Counted from the stretch's first letter, positions 37,498-46,436 are shown. The stretch is 64,000 nt of DNA from an uncultured Pseudoruegeria sp. (GCA_947498155.1 CANMJD010000003.1:186001-250000); one strand, 5' to 3'. The notes: a model not told the origin generated them from the letters alone. Translations and numbers: made by a program.

Positions 37498-37573
37498 TGG
37501 TGCCCCCACACGGACTCGAACCGCGGACCTACTGATTACAAATCAGTTGCTCTACCAGCTGAGCTATAGGGGC
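37498..37573 (-). tRNA. tRNA-Thr (anticodon UGU)
   Basis: On the minus strand the gene begins GCCCCTATAGCTCAGCTGGT and ends TTCGAGTCCGTG, TGGGGGC, ACCA. The acceptor (GCCCCTA/TGGGGGC), D, anticodon (ACTGA/TCAGT) and T stems all pair. The anticodon loop TTTGTAA gives TGT at 37538-37540, reading ACA. CCA is encoded. The length is 76 bases including CCA. Confidence 0.97.
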
Positions 37574-37630
37574 ACGAGAGGCGATGTACTTTGAGCCGCA
37601 GAGAGTCGCAAGACCTTTTTTGCACTTTTT

Positions 37631-39292
37631 TTAGTGCTGACTGTTTTTCGCCAGAAGAAGCACCGCTGTCAGTCCCACAAGGATCACCAGCACCGCCGCC
37701 GGAGAGGCATCGCCAAGGTTTTCCAGCGATGCTTGGTCATAGACCCGCGTGGCCAAAGTGCTGAAGTTGAACGGACGCAATAGCAAGGTGGCAGGCAGCT
37801 CTTTGACGCTGTCCACGAAAACCAACAACAAGGCCGCACCGACAGAACCGCGCATCAGCGGGGCGTAGATTTCGCTCAGGGCCCCGCCAGCCGTACGGCC
37901 CAATGAACGGGCCGCCAGAGGCAGGTTGGGCGGTACACGCCCCATCGCCGCATCCACTGCCCCCTGCCCAATGGCAAAGAAACGCACAAAATAGGCGGCG
38001 ATCACGGCAAAGGCCGTTCCCGTTAGCATAAGCCCCGGATCCCAGCCGCTGACCGCCAGCACAAAATCGGCCAGTTTATGATCAAAGGCCGCCAGAGGAA
38101 TCAAAATCCCTACGCCCAGCACAGCACCGGGGGCGGCATAGCCGATGGTGGTCACAGGCAACAGAAGACGGGGCAGCCGTGCGCCGCTCAGCCGGACCCC
38201 GTAGACCAGGAAAATCGCCGCCAGCACCGTCAGAACCGCCGCCGTACCACCCACAAAGACGGTATTGAACAGCGCTTTTATCAAGCCCGGATCCACCCAG
38301 CGCTCTGCGTTGGCAATGGCATGATCCAAAATGACACTCGCCGGAAACAGAAAACCGAAAGCGAAGGGGATAAAACACAGGGAAAAGGCAACGCCTGCGG
38401 CGACCCCTTTCAGTTCTGCAGCTTGAACAGGGCGCTGCCCACGTGCGCTCAGGTAATAGCGGCTACGGCGGCGGCTGATCTTCTCCAGCGTTACCAATAC
38501 CAGCACAAGCACCAACACAACTCCGGCGATCTGCGCCGCCCCGCCAGCGTTGTTGGATTCAAGCCAAACGCTGAAAATGCCGGTGGTCAGGGTTTGCACG
38601 GCAAAATAATCGACCGTGCCAAAATCGCTCACAGTTTCCATCATTGCGATGGCCGCACCGGCGGCAATCGCCGGACGCGCGAGCGGCAACCCAAGGCGGA
38701 AAAACCGCGAAAACGGCCCTGCCCCCAAGGCGCGCGCTACTTCATAGGCGCTGCCGGATTGTTCGCGGAAAGCCGCCCGCGCCAACAAATAGACATAAGG
38801 AAACAAGGCCCCACTCAGCACAAGGATCGCACTTCCGCGCGAACGGACCTCGGGAAACCAGTAGTCCCGCGCGGTTTCCCAGCCGAAAATACTGCGCAAA
38901 GCGGTTTGAACCGGTCCGGCATATTCCAGAAAATCGACCAGTGCATAGGCGCCGATATAGGCCGGTATCGACAGCGGCAACAGCAACAGCCATTGCAGGG
39001 TCTTTGACCCCCGAAACCGGTACATCGTCACAAGCCAAGCACAGACCGCCCCGACCACCGCTGTCAGAATACCAACAGACATAGAAATTATTAACGTATT
39101 GCTGAAATACCTTGGCAATGTGGTAGAGAGCAGATGCGGCCAGATGTTCTCGGCCGGATGCAAGGCAATCCAGACAACTGCCACAATCGGCGCCAGCACG
39201 ATAAGCGCGATCAGCAGGCTGCCAAGGGACCAAAGGCTCCAGTTGCCCTTGTGCTTTGCCTGCAGGGGGATATTCATCTTTGCGTCTGTCAT
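37631..39292 (-). CDS. Fbp/Afu-type ferric iron ABC transporter permease
   Basis: A 553-residue fused permease with two six-helix halves, each with an EAA-type loop facing the ATPase: ARALGAGPFSRFFRLGLPLA (~183-202) and ARSLGRTAGGALSEIYAPLM (~455-474). FbpB/SfuB permeases import periplasmic Fe3+. No binding protein or ATPase gene adjoins it, so partners must be encoded elsewhere. It ends 57 bases from the tRNA-Thr gene. Thiamine (ThiP) or other binding-protein partners are less likely alternatives. Confidence 0.85.
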   Translation of the reverse strand: MTDAKMNIPLQAKHKGNWSLWSLGSLLIALIVLAPIVAVVWIALHPAENIWPHLLSTTLPRYFSNTLIISMSVGILTAVVGAVCAWLVTMYRFRGSKTLQWLLLLPLSIPAYIGAYALVDFLEYAGPVQTALRSIFGWETARDYWFPEVRSRGSAILVLSGALFPYVYLLARAAFREQSGSAYEVARALGAGPFSRFFRLGLPLARPAIAAGAAIAMMETVSDFGTVDYFAVQTLTTGIFSVWLESNNAGGAAQIAGVVLVLVLVLVTLEKISRRRSRYYLSARGQRPVQAAELKGVAAGVAFSLCFIPFAFGFLFPASVILDHAIANAERWVDPGLIKALFNTVFVGGTAAVLTVLAAIFLVYGVRLSGARLPRLLLPVTTIGYAAPGAVLGVGILIPLAAFDHKLADFVLAVSGWDPGLMLTGTAFAVIAAYFVRFFAIGQGAVDAAMGRVPPNLPLAARSLGRTAGGALSEIYAPLMRGSVGAALLLVFVDSVKELPATLLLRPFNFSTLATRVYDQASLENLGDASPAAVLVILVGLTAVLLLAKNSQH

Positions 39293-39381
39293 TCTGCGCC
39301 GCCTAGCCTAAACTGGCTTAACTGTCCAGTTTTCCACGTCTATACTCAACCCGAAGCAACAAAAATCAGGTTCTGCCCAAG

Positions 39382-40257
39382 ATGCAAATTGCCCTTCATA
39401 TCGGTGCACATTCAACAGATAACGACCGTCTGATCAAATGCATGCTGAAGAACAAGAAAATGTTGGCGGAAACAGGCGTATCCGTTCCGGGTCCAAGCCG
39501 CTATCGCACCTTGATCCGCGAAACCATACAGGCGCTGAACGGTGGTCGCCCCTCACAAGAGGCGCAGGATGCGCTGCTTGAAGATATCATTGAGGATGAA
39601 GGGGCAGAACGCGTGCTGCTGGCGAATGAGCATTTCATCTGCGTGCAGCAAAAAATACTGGAACACGGGGTTCTTTATGCGCGGGCGGCGGATCGCATCT
39701 CTGAGCTGAGCAATCTGTTTTATGGCCATGAAGTCGAAATCTTTCTGGCCGTGGCCAATCCGGCGACTTTTTTGCCGACTGTTGCGGGCCGCCTTAAAAA
39801 CAAAAGCTTTGCCGAATGGTACGGGCTGACCGATGCCATGGGACTGCGCTGGTCGGACGTGGTTCAACGCATTCGCGCGGCCAATCCGAATGCCACCATG
39901 ACGGTCTGGTGCAATGAGGATACGCCACTGATCTGGGCGCAGCTGATGCGCGAATTCGGTGGCTTGGATCACATGGTCGAAATGACCGGCCAGTTCGACA
40001 TCATGGCGCAGATCATGCGCGCAGAGGGGCGCAAACGCCTGAAAACCTATCTTACCGAAAATCCGCCGACCAATGAAATCCATCTGCGGCGCATCATTGC
40101 GGCCTTTCTGGATAAATACGCCGTCGAGGATGAAGTTGAGGTCGAATTGGACTTGCCGGGCTGGACCGAGGATTATGTCTATGCTCTGACAGACCTGTAT
40201 GAAGAGGACTGCTATGCGATAGAGCGGATTCCGGGTGTGACTTTCATCACACCCTAA
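39382..40257 (+). CDS. Sulfotransferase-like protein of unknown function
   Basis: A 291-residue soluble protein. The start (QIALHIGAHSTDNDRLIKCM) and VSVPGPSRYR resemble the opening of bacterial sulfotransferases, in which HIG-H-KTGTT forms the PAPS 5'-phosphate loop. Here the KTGTT part is replaced by STDND, so PAPS binding is doubtful. EVEIFLAVANPATFLPT (~118) aligns loosely with the 3'-phosphate-binding region. The rest is unrecognised. It diverges from the iron permease. Confidence 0.6.
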   Translation: MQIALHIGAHSTDNDRLIKCMLKNKKMLAETGVSVPGPSRYRTLIRETIQALNGGRPSQEAQDALLEDIIEDEGAERVLLANEHFICVQQKILEHGVLYARAADRISELSNLFYGHEVEIFLAVANPATFLPTVAGRLKNKSFAEWYGLTDAMGLRWSDVVQRIRAANPNATMTVWCNEDTPLIWAQLMREFGGLDHMVEMTGQFDIMAQIMRAEGRKRLKTYLTENPPTNEIHLRRIIAAFLDKYAVEDEVEVELDLPGWTEDYVYALTDLYEEDCYAIERIPGVTFITP

Positions 40258-40316
40258 GCAATCCGCCCAAGGCAGGCGCGCCGCAAAAGTACACAATCCC
40301 TTTGCGACGCTGTGGC

Positions 40317-40577
40317 TTACATGCCAAGCGCTTCTTTATACATGTCCAGAACCGCCTCTTCTTCGGCGATATCATTGGGTTCGCGCTTGCGCAGGGCAAT
40401 GACCTTGCGCATGACTTTGGTGTCATAGCCGCGCCCCTTGGCCTCTGCCATGACTTCTTTTTGTTGCTCGGCGATATCTTTCTTTTCGGCGTCTAAACGC
40501 TCGATGCGCTCGATGAACTGGCGTAGCTCGTCTGCGGTGACGCGATAGGTGGCGTCGCTGGTCATTTCGTCCTGCAT
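40317..40577 (-). CDS. gapR: GapR-family DNA-binding domain protein (DUF2312)
   Basis: An 86-residue basic, helical protein. VTADELRQFIERIERLDAEK (~11-30), EQQKEVMAEAKGRGYDTKVM and LRKREPNDIAEEEAVLDMY match Caulobacter GapR, which forms a closed clamp on overtwisted DNA ahead of forks and RNA polymerase and helps topoisomerases. The ATG at 40577 is preceded by GCAGG. A longer upstream frame has a Lys-rich extension but poorer initiation context. Confidence 0.88.
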   Translation of the reverse strand: MQDEMTSDATYRVTADELRQFIERIERLDAEKKDIAEQQKEVMAEAKGRGYDTKVMRKVIALRKREPNDIAEEEAVLDMYKEALGM

Positions 40578-40697
40578 AATCCTGCCTCTGCTGGGTTGAT
40601 CGCCCTTAGCTAGCTTTCCCTTATCGCCCTTGCAAGGGGTTGCCTGTGTTGATTTCATCCGCTACCCGCTGCGCAACACGATAAAAAGGAAAACCCC

Positions 40698-40916
40698 ATG
40701 GAATGGTTGATCTGGATCGGCGCTGCCCTGTCCGTTTTGGGACTGGCTGGATTATTCTATTGTATTTTTGTCGCCATCAAAGCCAAGCGGGCGGGACTGG
40801 AAGGCGAAGCCATGCAGGAACGCCTTAAAGGGCTTGTTGCGCTGAATATGGGGGCGTTGTTTCTGTCGGTGATCGGGTTAATGACGGTTGCGTTGGGTGT
40901 CTTCTTCGGCGGCTGA
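40698..40916 (+). CDS. Small membrane protein of unknown function
   Basis: A 72-residue protein with two membrane segments (~3-26 and ~48-71) linked by a short basic/polar loop (KAKRAGLEGEAMQERLKG), probably with both ends outside the cytoplasm. AAGGAAAA precedes the ATG. It is divergent from gapR. I do not recognise a characterised family. Confidence 0.65.
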   Translation: MEWLIWIGAALSVLGLAGLFYCIFVAIKAKRAGLEGEAMQERLKGLVALNMGALFLSVIGLMTVALGVFFGG

Positions 40917-41046
40917 CCCCCGCAGCGCCCATGGCTTTGCTGCGCACACGGCTTCGGTGTTGATGCTATATTCGGGGGTGCATCCCGCGTTGAGAGCACT
41001 ATATTGCTAGTGACGTTACGATAACGATGATCACGGGGAACATAGT

Positions 41047-42462
41047 GTGAGCACTTCAGAGATTGGCCTAATCGGCCTTGGCACGATGGGGGCGATGCTG
41101 TCGCTGAACATCGCGGATAACGGCTTTGATATTGCGGTCTATAACCGTACCGCCAGCAAAACCGACGACTTCATGGCCCAAGCTGGCCCCTTGGCGTCGC
41201 GGCTGACCCCGACCAAAACACTAGAAGAACTGGTGGCGGCCATCGCAAAACCGCGGGCGATTATCCTGATGGTGCCCGCTGGCGAAGCAGTAGATCAGCA
41301 AATCGCCGCCCTGCGCCCGCTGCTGGATGAGGATGATCTGATCATTGACGCTGGCAACGCCAATTTCCACGATACCAACCGCCGCGCCGCCGAGGCCCGC
41401 GCCGCCGGTGTGCCCTATCTGGGCATCGGGGTATCCGGTGGCGAAGAAGGCGCACGGTTCGGCCCCTCGATCATGGGCGGCGGCGACAAAGCCCAATGGG
41501 ATCGGGTTGCCCATATCCTTGAAGCAATCAGTGCCAAATATGAAACCACCCCTTGCGCCACATGGATGGGCGAAAGCGGCGCGGGGCATTTTGTAAAAAC
41601 CGTTCACAATGGCATCGAATACGCCGACATGCAGCTGATCGCCGAAGCTTATGGCGTGCTGCGCGATGGCATGGGGCTGGACGCCAACGCGTGCGGTGAT
41701 GTCTTCGCACAATGGAACCAAGGGCCGTTGCAATCCTATCTGACCGAGATTTCGGCCAAGGTTTCGCAAGCCACCGACAGCAAAACCGGAAAGCCCGTTC
41801 TGGATATCATTCTGGACCGCGCTGGCCAGAAAGGCACTGGTCGCTGGACTGTGATTGAAAGCCAGCAGGTCGGCGCTCCTGTGCCAGTCATTGAGGCCGC
41901 CGTTGCAGCGCGTAACATGTCTGCGGCGCTGGACACCCGCAAAGCCGGAGAGGATCTGTTCGGGGCCGCCCCGCAGCCACTGGCCGAGGGCGAACTGACC
42001 ATCGCCGATCTGGAGGCCGCGCTGATCGCTGGCAAAATCATGTGCTACGCGCAGGGGTTTGATCTGCTGAATGCAGCCGGGGGGATTTACGGCTGGACCC
42101 TGCCCATGCCCGAGATTGCCAAAGTCTGGCGCGAAGGCTGCATTATTCGCTCGTCCATGCTTAACGACATGTCCGATGCCATGAGCGAAGACCCGACCCG
42201 CAACCTTATGTTTGCCCCCTATTTCACGGAATTGATGCGCCAAAGCCAAACCGCTTTGCGTAAAACTGTTGGGGTGGCGGTGGCCCATGGTCTGCCGGTG
42301 CCCGCCATGAGCGCCGCACTTGGCTATTTTGACACGATGCGCACAGCGCGCTCTACGGCAAATATGATTCAAGCCCAGCGCGATTTCTTTGGTGCGCACA
42401 GCTTTGAACGCTTTGATGCCGAGGGGGCCCATCACGGTCCGTGGGGATCGCATGCCGAATAA
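41047..42462 (+). CDS. gnd: 6-phosphogluconate dehydrogenase, decarboxylating
   Basis: A 471-residue enzyme of the oxidative pentose phosphate pathway, converting 6-phosphogluconate to ribulose-5-P with CO2 and NADPH. GLGTMGAMLSLNIADNG (~10-26) binds the cofactor, YNRT follows beta-2, GVSGGEEGARFGPSIMGGG (~127-145) is the substrate loop and GAGHFVKTVHNGIEYADMQL (~178-197) has the catalytic Lys. It starts with GTG after GGGGAA. A strong terminator follows. Confidence 0.95.
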   Translation: MSTSEIGLIGLGTMGAMLSLNIADNGFDIAVYNRTASKTDDFMAQAGPLASRLTPTKTLEELVAAIAKPRAIILMVPAGEAVDQQIAALRPLLDEDDLIIDAGNANFHDTNRRAAEARAAGVPYLGIGVSGGEEGARFGPSIMGGGDKAQWDRVAHILEAISAKYETTPCATWMGESGAGHFVKTVHNGIEYADMQLIAEAYGVLRDGMGLDANACGDVFAQWNQGPLQSYLTEISAKVSQATDSKTGKPVLDIILDRAGQKGTGRWTVIESQQVGAPVPVIEAAVAARNMSAALDTRKAGEDLFGAAPQPLAEGELTIADLEAALIAGKIMCYAQGFDLLNAAGGIYGWTLPMPEIAKVWREGCIIRSSMLNDMSDAMSEDPTRNLMFAPYFTELMRQSQTALRKTVGVAVAHGLPVPAMSAALGYFDTMRTARSTANMIQAQRDFFGAHSFERFDAEGAHHGPWGSHAE

Positions 42463-42489
42463 AATCTAGGGCGTTTTCGACAGTATATG

Positions 42490-42517
42490 GCGGCGGACCT
42501 TCGGGTGCGCCGCTTTT
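42490..42517 (+). terminator. Rho-independent terminator of gnd
   Basis: GCGGCGGACC and GGTGCGCCGC pair with one mismatch around a TTCG tetraloop, followed by TTTTCGTTT. It lies 27 bases after the gnd stop and just before the convergent fadJ-like gene. Confidence 0.88.
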
Positions 42518-42535
42518 CGTTTGGAACCGGTTTAT

Positions 42536-44566
42536 TTAAGGATCAAGATGGTGGTAATCGGCAAAGCTTTCGCCGTTCTTGATCAAATCCTCCAAAAGCG
42601 GATCGGGACGCCAGAATTCATCGTCGGTTGCTTCAGAACGCGCCAATAGGACCCGTCGCACCGCCAAATGCCCCATTTCTTCGGCGGCAAACATCGGCCC
42701 ACCCAAACGGCGCGGCACGTTTAGCCCGTGCACCATGATGGCATCAATATCCGACGCCCGCGAAACCGCCCCTTCTGACAGCAACCGGCATCCGACATTG
42801 GCCAAACCGGCCTGTACAATCGCGGCGATTTCCCCGTCCGTTGGTCGATCTGGTGCCGCCGTGTCGATCTGCGGGATCATCTGCGCCAGAAGGCTCAGCA
42901 CGTCGGCATCCTCTGCCCCCTGCCCGTTCGCCCCGCCATAGCGGTAAAACCCGGCCCCGACCGACACCCCATCCCGACTGGCCGCATGGAGCAGTTCGAT
43001 TGTGGCAGGGCGGGTATCGGGCTGGCGGCGCAGGGTATGAAAATCTAGCCCCTGCTGGTCTAGCACCGCAAAGATCCCTTGCTTGAAACCAACGGAATTC
43101 AGCGCCTTATCAATATCATAGGGGGTGACACCTTGTGCAAACAATCCCTCGGCAATCTGCATAAACCCATCGGTCATTGCCCCAAGAACAGATCCATTGC
43201 GCACCTGCCCCAAGACCGGCAACCGCGCCATGCGCGCGCCCAGCGTGAAGAGGCTGGTCAACACAGGGGCTTCACATGCAGCGTCGGCTTGAACCTCGAT
43301 CAAGGTGCCGGTTGCCAAGGGGGCAGAGAGCATAACCACCGGATCATTCCGTTTGGCGATGGGCCGTCCGAAACCGGCGACCATAACAGCAGGGTCCAAC
43401 CGGATGTTTACATTCGGGCGGGCCGGATCGGCCCCGACAAGCAACAATTCTGCTCCGCGCAAATCCTGTACTTCCAGCGAAAATTCCAACTTTTTGACCG
43501 CATTCGCATAGGTCTCGGCGTCAATCGCTCCCCGCGCATGCATCTCTTCCAACAGCTGCCCTGTAGCACCCAGAGACCGCTCCAGCGCGGCGCCGTTGGT
43601 ATCCACCAAAGTCACACCGATGTCGGCAATCAGAAAAGCAAAGGCAAGCGCGGCTGTTTCGGCCCCGATTCCGGCAAGGGCCACCGTTGTGATCGGGGTG
43701 AATTCCTCTGTCAGACAGGATTGAAATTCTGCAATCGCACGGTGCTCTGCCTGCAGCGCATGACGCAAGCCGCGCGCCGTCGGGCTCGTGAGCGCCTCTT
43801 CCAGCGCCGCTTGCTCCATCGACAGGCCAGCCTGTAACGGCAATAGCGCCGAGGCTTCGATGCAGTCCACGATCTGGCCCAGCACCGGATGGCTGTTCAT
43901 TTTGCGCGACGCCAGTTTTTTCTGCGCCGCGATTTCTGCCTGAAAGCGCATCCCGTCGGCCAGACCGTCTCGACGCTGCCCCGTCGGACGCGGGGCAAGG
44001 TCAGGTTGTTGGGCAAACAAGACCGCCGCCGCAATAACGTCAGAGTCCACCAACTGATCCACCACATCAATTTCGACCAAAGCCTGCGCATCACGGCTGC
44101 TTGCAGTGCACAGCATCTGTGCCGCCGCTTCAGCTCCGCACAGGCGCGGCAGGCGTTGGGTGGTGCCACCGGACGGCAAAAGCCCCACACGGACCTCTGG
44201 AAAATCCATCACCAGTGTCGCCGCGGCGATGCGGTAATGACAGGCCAGCGCCAGCGCCGCAGTGCCCCCGCGCACCCGCCCCTGAAGGGCAGCGATGACC
44301 GGTTTTGGCGCGGCTTCGATCTGGCTGCACAGCGCCAGCAGGCGATCCGCAACCATCGGGTCAAATTCAAGGATATCCGCCAGACCGCCAACAGCCCCCT
44401 GCCCAAGCTCCAGCACCACGGCGCTGATGCTGTCATCGTCCAGCGCTGCCTGCACCTGTATGCCAAGATCTTCGATCGCGGGGGTGCTATAGCGGCTTTG
44501 CAACCGGATGTTCGGGCCAATAACCCCCGTTTCCCCGACGCATGAAAGCGTTAACGCTTTTGACAT
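42536..44566 (-). CDS. FadB/FadJ-like protein with degenerate catalytic sites
   Basis: A 676-residue protein laid out like the beta-oxidation multifunctional enzyme: crotonase fold (~1-190), NAD-binding HCDH domain (~290-470) and HCDH C-terminal domains. In the crotonase half, the first of the two catalytic Glu is replaced (GGTAALALACHYRIA, where active enzymes have GGxxELAL), while the second (FPEVRVGLLPSGG) remains. In the HCDH half the catalytic HFFNP motif reads LSAPLATGT, and the NR of the GF-x-NR motif is absent. It may bind CoA esters without full activity. The ATG at 44566 follows AGGAGA. Confidence 0.8.
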   Translation of the reverse strand: MSKALTLSCVGETGVIGPNIRLQSRYSTPAIEDLGIQVQAALDDDSISAVVLELGQGAVGGLADILEFDPMVADRLLALCSQIEAAPKPVIAALQGRVRGGTAALALACHYRIAAATLVMDFPEVRVGLLPSGGTTQRLPRLCGAEAAAQMLCTASSRDAQALVEIDVVDQLVDSDVIAAAVLFAQQPDLAPRPTGQRRDGLADGMRFQAEIAAQKKLASRKMNSHPVLGQIVDCIEASALLPLQAGLSMEQAALEEALTSPTARGLRHALQAEHRAIAEFQSCLTEEFTPITTVALAGIGAETAALAFAFLIADIGVTLVDTNGAALERSLGATGQLLEEMHARGAIDAETYANAVKKLEFSLEVQDLRGAELLLVGADPARPNVNIRLDPAVMVAGFGRPIAKRNDPVVMLSAPLATGTLIEVQADAACEAPVLTSLFTLGARMARLPVLGQVRNGSVLGAMTDGFMQIAEGLFAQGVTPYDIDKALNSVGFKQGIFAVLDQQGLDFHTLRRQPDTRPATIELLHAASRDGVSVGAGFYRYGGANGQGAEDADVLSLLAQMIPQIDTAAPDRPTDGEIAAIVQAGLANVGCRLLSEGAVSRASDIDAIMVHGLNVPRRLGGPMFAAEEMGHLAVRRVLLARSEATDDEFWRPDPLLEDLIKNGESFADYHHLDP

Positions 44567-44772
44567 CACAGATCTCCTGCTTTCAGCAGGCACCACGGGC
44601 CCGCAGATCATAGCGCCATACGCCGAACTGCCTGCCCGCGCGGGTGACCCCCAAGGGGGCGGTGCGCCTGCTCTTTTTGCCGATGCCCCTTATGATGAGG
44701 CACATTCGATGAACGCAACTATGTGCCGAGCCGCGTCACAAATCAACAAAAGCGTCAGATGGGCAGATTTTG

Positions 44773-45000
44773 TCAGACGGGCATATTGTCGAACATATCG
44801 TCATCTGGCGTGTCTTGCGCCAAATCCTTTTGCAACGCCGCTTGCAAGGCTGTCAGATCATCCGGCAAAGGCATCCCCATATCCGCCATCTCTGACAGCT
44901 TTTCGCGCAGTTCCTCTTGCAAAACATGCGCATCATCCGGCGCCTTTTCGATTTCGTCCAATAGCATCAACAAGGCCGTTTTCAGGTTTTCAAAAGCCAT
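44773..45000 (-). CDS. Small acidic helical protein of unknown function
   Basis: A 75-residue acidic protein (LKTALLMLLDEIEKAPDDAH, then VLQEELREKLSEMADMGMPL), probably all-helical, with an acidic tail (DTPDDDMFDNMPV). A strong GGAGGAAAATC before the ATG supports expression. It is divergent from the sulfur transport pair, with the inverted repeat at 45090-45109 between them. I recognise no family. Confidence 0.65.
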   Translation of the reverse strand: MAFENLKTALLMLLDEIEKAPDDAHVLQEELREKLSEMADMGMPLPDDLTALQAALQKDLAQDTPDDDMFDNMPV

Positions 45001-45089
45001 GATTTTCCTCCGGTTAAGATACAGTCAAAGACTACGTCATTGTGACACCGCGACCTTGATACAAGTCAACAGAATACGGGGTTGCAAAC

Positions 45090-45109
45090 ATATTACGAAA
45101 ATGTAATAT
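45090..45109. promoter_or_regulatory. Perfect inverted repeat upstream of the YeeE-type operon
   Basis: ATATTAC and GTAATAT are perfect 7-base arms around GAAAAT. The element ends 30 bases before the YeeE-type start, in promoter position. PmpAB/YeeE-type genes in other proteobacteria are often controlled by ArsR-type persulfide sensors (BigR/SqrR), which bind AT-rich dyads; no such regulator gene is visible in this window. Confidence 0.65.
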
Positions 45110-45139
45110 AAAGATCTGTATCCAAGGAAGGATTGGAAA

Positions 45140-45565
45140 ATGCAGACAGATTGGATTTATGGCCTGATTGGCGGGGGCGTGATTGGATTGGCGGGGGCCA
45201 TGTTCCTGCTTCTGAACGGGCGCATCATGGGCGCAAGCGGTATTTTGGGGGGGCTGGCAGACGGTAGTGCTGGTGCCCGAACCGGTGAAAACGCGATGTT
45301 TATCGCCGGATTGGTGCTGGTGCCGGGCGTGTTAAGCCTGTTGTTTGGCCCCGTGGACACCCATATCACCGGCAATCTGGCGGTGCTGGTTATCGCGGGC
45401 CTGCTGGTTGGCATTGGCACACGGATCGCCAACGGATGCACCTCAGGGCATGGGGTGTGTGGAATATCGCGGTTATCGCTGCGCGGGATTGTAGCGACCG
45501 TCTTTTACATCGGGGCGGGCGGTCTGACTGTTGCCGTCTTCAAAACCTTGCTGGGAGTCATCTGA
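45140..45565 (+). CDS. YeeE/YedE-type sulfur compound transport protein (first half, PmpA-like)
   Basis: A 141-residue inner-membrane protein with four hydrophobic segments. GGVIGLAGAMFLLLNGRIMG (~12-31) and RIANGCTSGHGVCGISRLS (~96-114) are typical of the family; the conserved Cys residues are the positions used by the thiosulfate importer TsuA to pass its substrate. The protein is about half the length of a fused YeeE and pairs with the next gene. The stop TGA and next ATG overlap by one base. Confidence 0.87.
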   Translation: MQTDWIYGLIGGGVIGLAGAMFLLLNGRIMGASGILGGLADGSAGARTGENAMFIAGLVLVPGVLSLLFGPVDTHITGNLAVLVIAGLLVGIGTRIANGCTSGHGVCGISRLSLRGIVATVFYIGAGGLTVAVFKTLLGVI

Positions 45566-45993
45566 TGCGTAAAGTCATCTCTTTTCTGACAGGGGCCGTG
45601 TTTGGCACTGGCCTGCTGATTTCGGGCATGGTTGATACCGCAAAGGTACAGGGCTGGTTGGATGTGTTCGGCAATTGGGACCCCACGCTGGCCTTTGTCA
45701 TGGGGGGCGCAATCATCCCGATGGCGATTGCCTGGCGCTTTACCGAAAGCCGCACGCCGAGATATGCCACGGCTTTTCCAGCAAAGCCCGATCCGCGTCT
45801 GGGGCGCAATTTGGTTATCGGCTCGGTGCTTTTTGGTATGGGCTGGGGGCTCTCGGGCCTCTGTCCCGGACCGGCGATGGCGTCACTCAGCTTTAACGGA
45901 CTGTCAGGGTTGACCTTTTTTGCCGCTATGCTCGCAGGTATGTGGGCGGCCCCACCGCTGAAATCCAGACTAGAAGCAAGCAATCCAGCGTGA
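45565..45993 (+). CDS. YeeE/YedE-type sulfur compound transport protein (second half, PmpB-like, DUF6691)
   Basis: A 142-residue four-helix membrane protein: VISFLTGAVFGTGLLISGMV (~4-23) and LFGMGWGLSGLCPGPAMASL (~92-111) with the conserved Cys of the second half. With the preceding gene it would form the two pseudo-repeats of a YeeE-like channel for thiosulfate or related sulfur compounds. The start at 45565 overlaps the first gene's stop. Confidence 0.87.
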   Translation: MRKVISFLTGAVFGTGLLISGMVDTAKVQGWLDVFGNWDPTLAFVMGGAIIPMAIAWRFTESRTPRYATAFPAKPDPRLGRNLVIGSVLFGMGWGLSGLCPGPAMASLSFNGLSGLTFFAAMLAGMWAAPPLKSRLEASNPA

Positions 45994-46004
45994 TAGAGGG
46001 CAGT

Positions 46005-46436
46005 ATGGATATTCGAGACATCACCCCGACCTACTCTGTCAGCCCGCAAATCGAACCGGCGGACCTGCCGGATATTGCGGCGGCAGGCTTTACCACCGTA
46101 ATCTGTAACCGCCCTGATGAAGAGGTGCCCACAGAGCTGCACGCAGAATATCTGCGCATCGCAACCGAGGCCGCTGGGCTGCGCTTTGTGCTCAACCCCC
46201 TCAGCCATGGCAACCTGACAACCGACATCATCGATCTTCAGGCGCAAACCATGGACGATGCTCAAGGCCGCGTGCTGGGCTATTGTGCATCGGGCAACCG
46301 CTGTACGGTACTTTGGTCTTTTGCCAATGCGGGCAAGCTGCCCACCGATGAGATCATCGCCGCCGGAGAGCGCGCGGGCTATCAGACCGCCGGTCTGCGC
46401 CCACAGATCGAACAACTGGCGCAGGCGCGCGCCTGA
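46005..46436 (+). CDS. TIGR01244-type phosphatase-fold/sulfur transferase-like protein
   Basis: A 143-residue protein of the family fused to Blh/persulfide dioxygenases in some bacteria (DUF442). DITPTYSVSPQIEPADLPDI and VICNRPDEE open the fold, and YCASGNRCTVLW (~96-107) carries the Cys-x4-Arg loop resembling protein tyrosine phosphatases. Its place 11 bases after the PmpB-like gene suggests sulfide/persulfide metabolism. GAGGG precedes the ATG at 46005. Confidence 0.82.
   Translation: MDIRDITPTYSVSPQIEPADLPDIAAAGFTTVICNRPDEEVPTELHAEYLRIATEAAGLRFVLNPLSHGNLTTDIIDLQAQTMDDAQGRVLGYCASGNRCTVLWSFANAGKLPTDEIIAAGERAGYQTAGLRPQIEQLAQARA

Noticed and set aside
23630-37573. Genomic island integrated at tRNA-Thr, since the catabolic block lies on its 3' side
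   Set aside because: I looked for a copy of the tRNA 3' end (TGGTGCCCCCACACGG on the plus strand) near 23.6-25 kb and found none. There is no integrase or remnant, and codon use looks like the neighbours.
41221-42453. 410-codon open frame antisense to gnd
   Set aside because: Overlaps a certain core enzyme; composition is that of a shadow frame.
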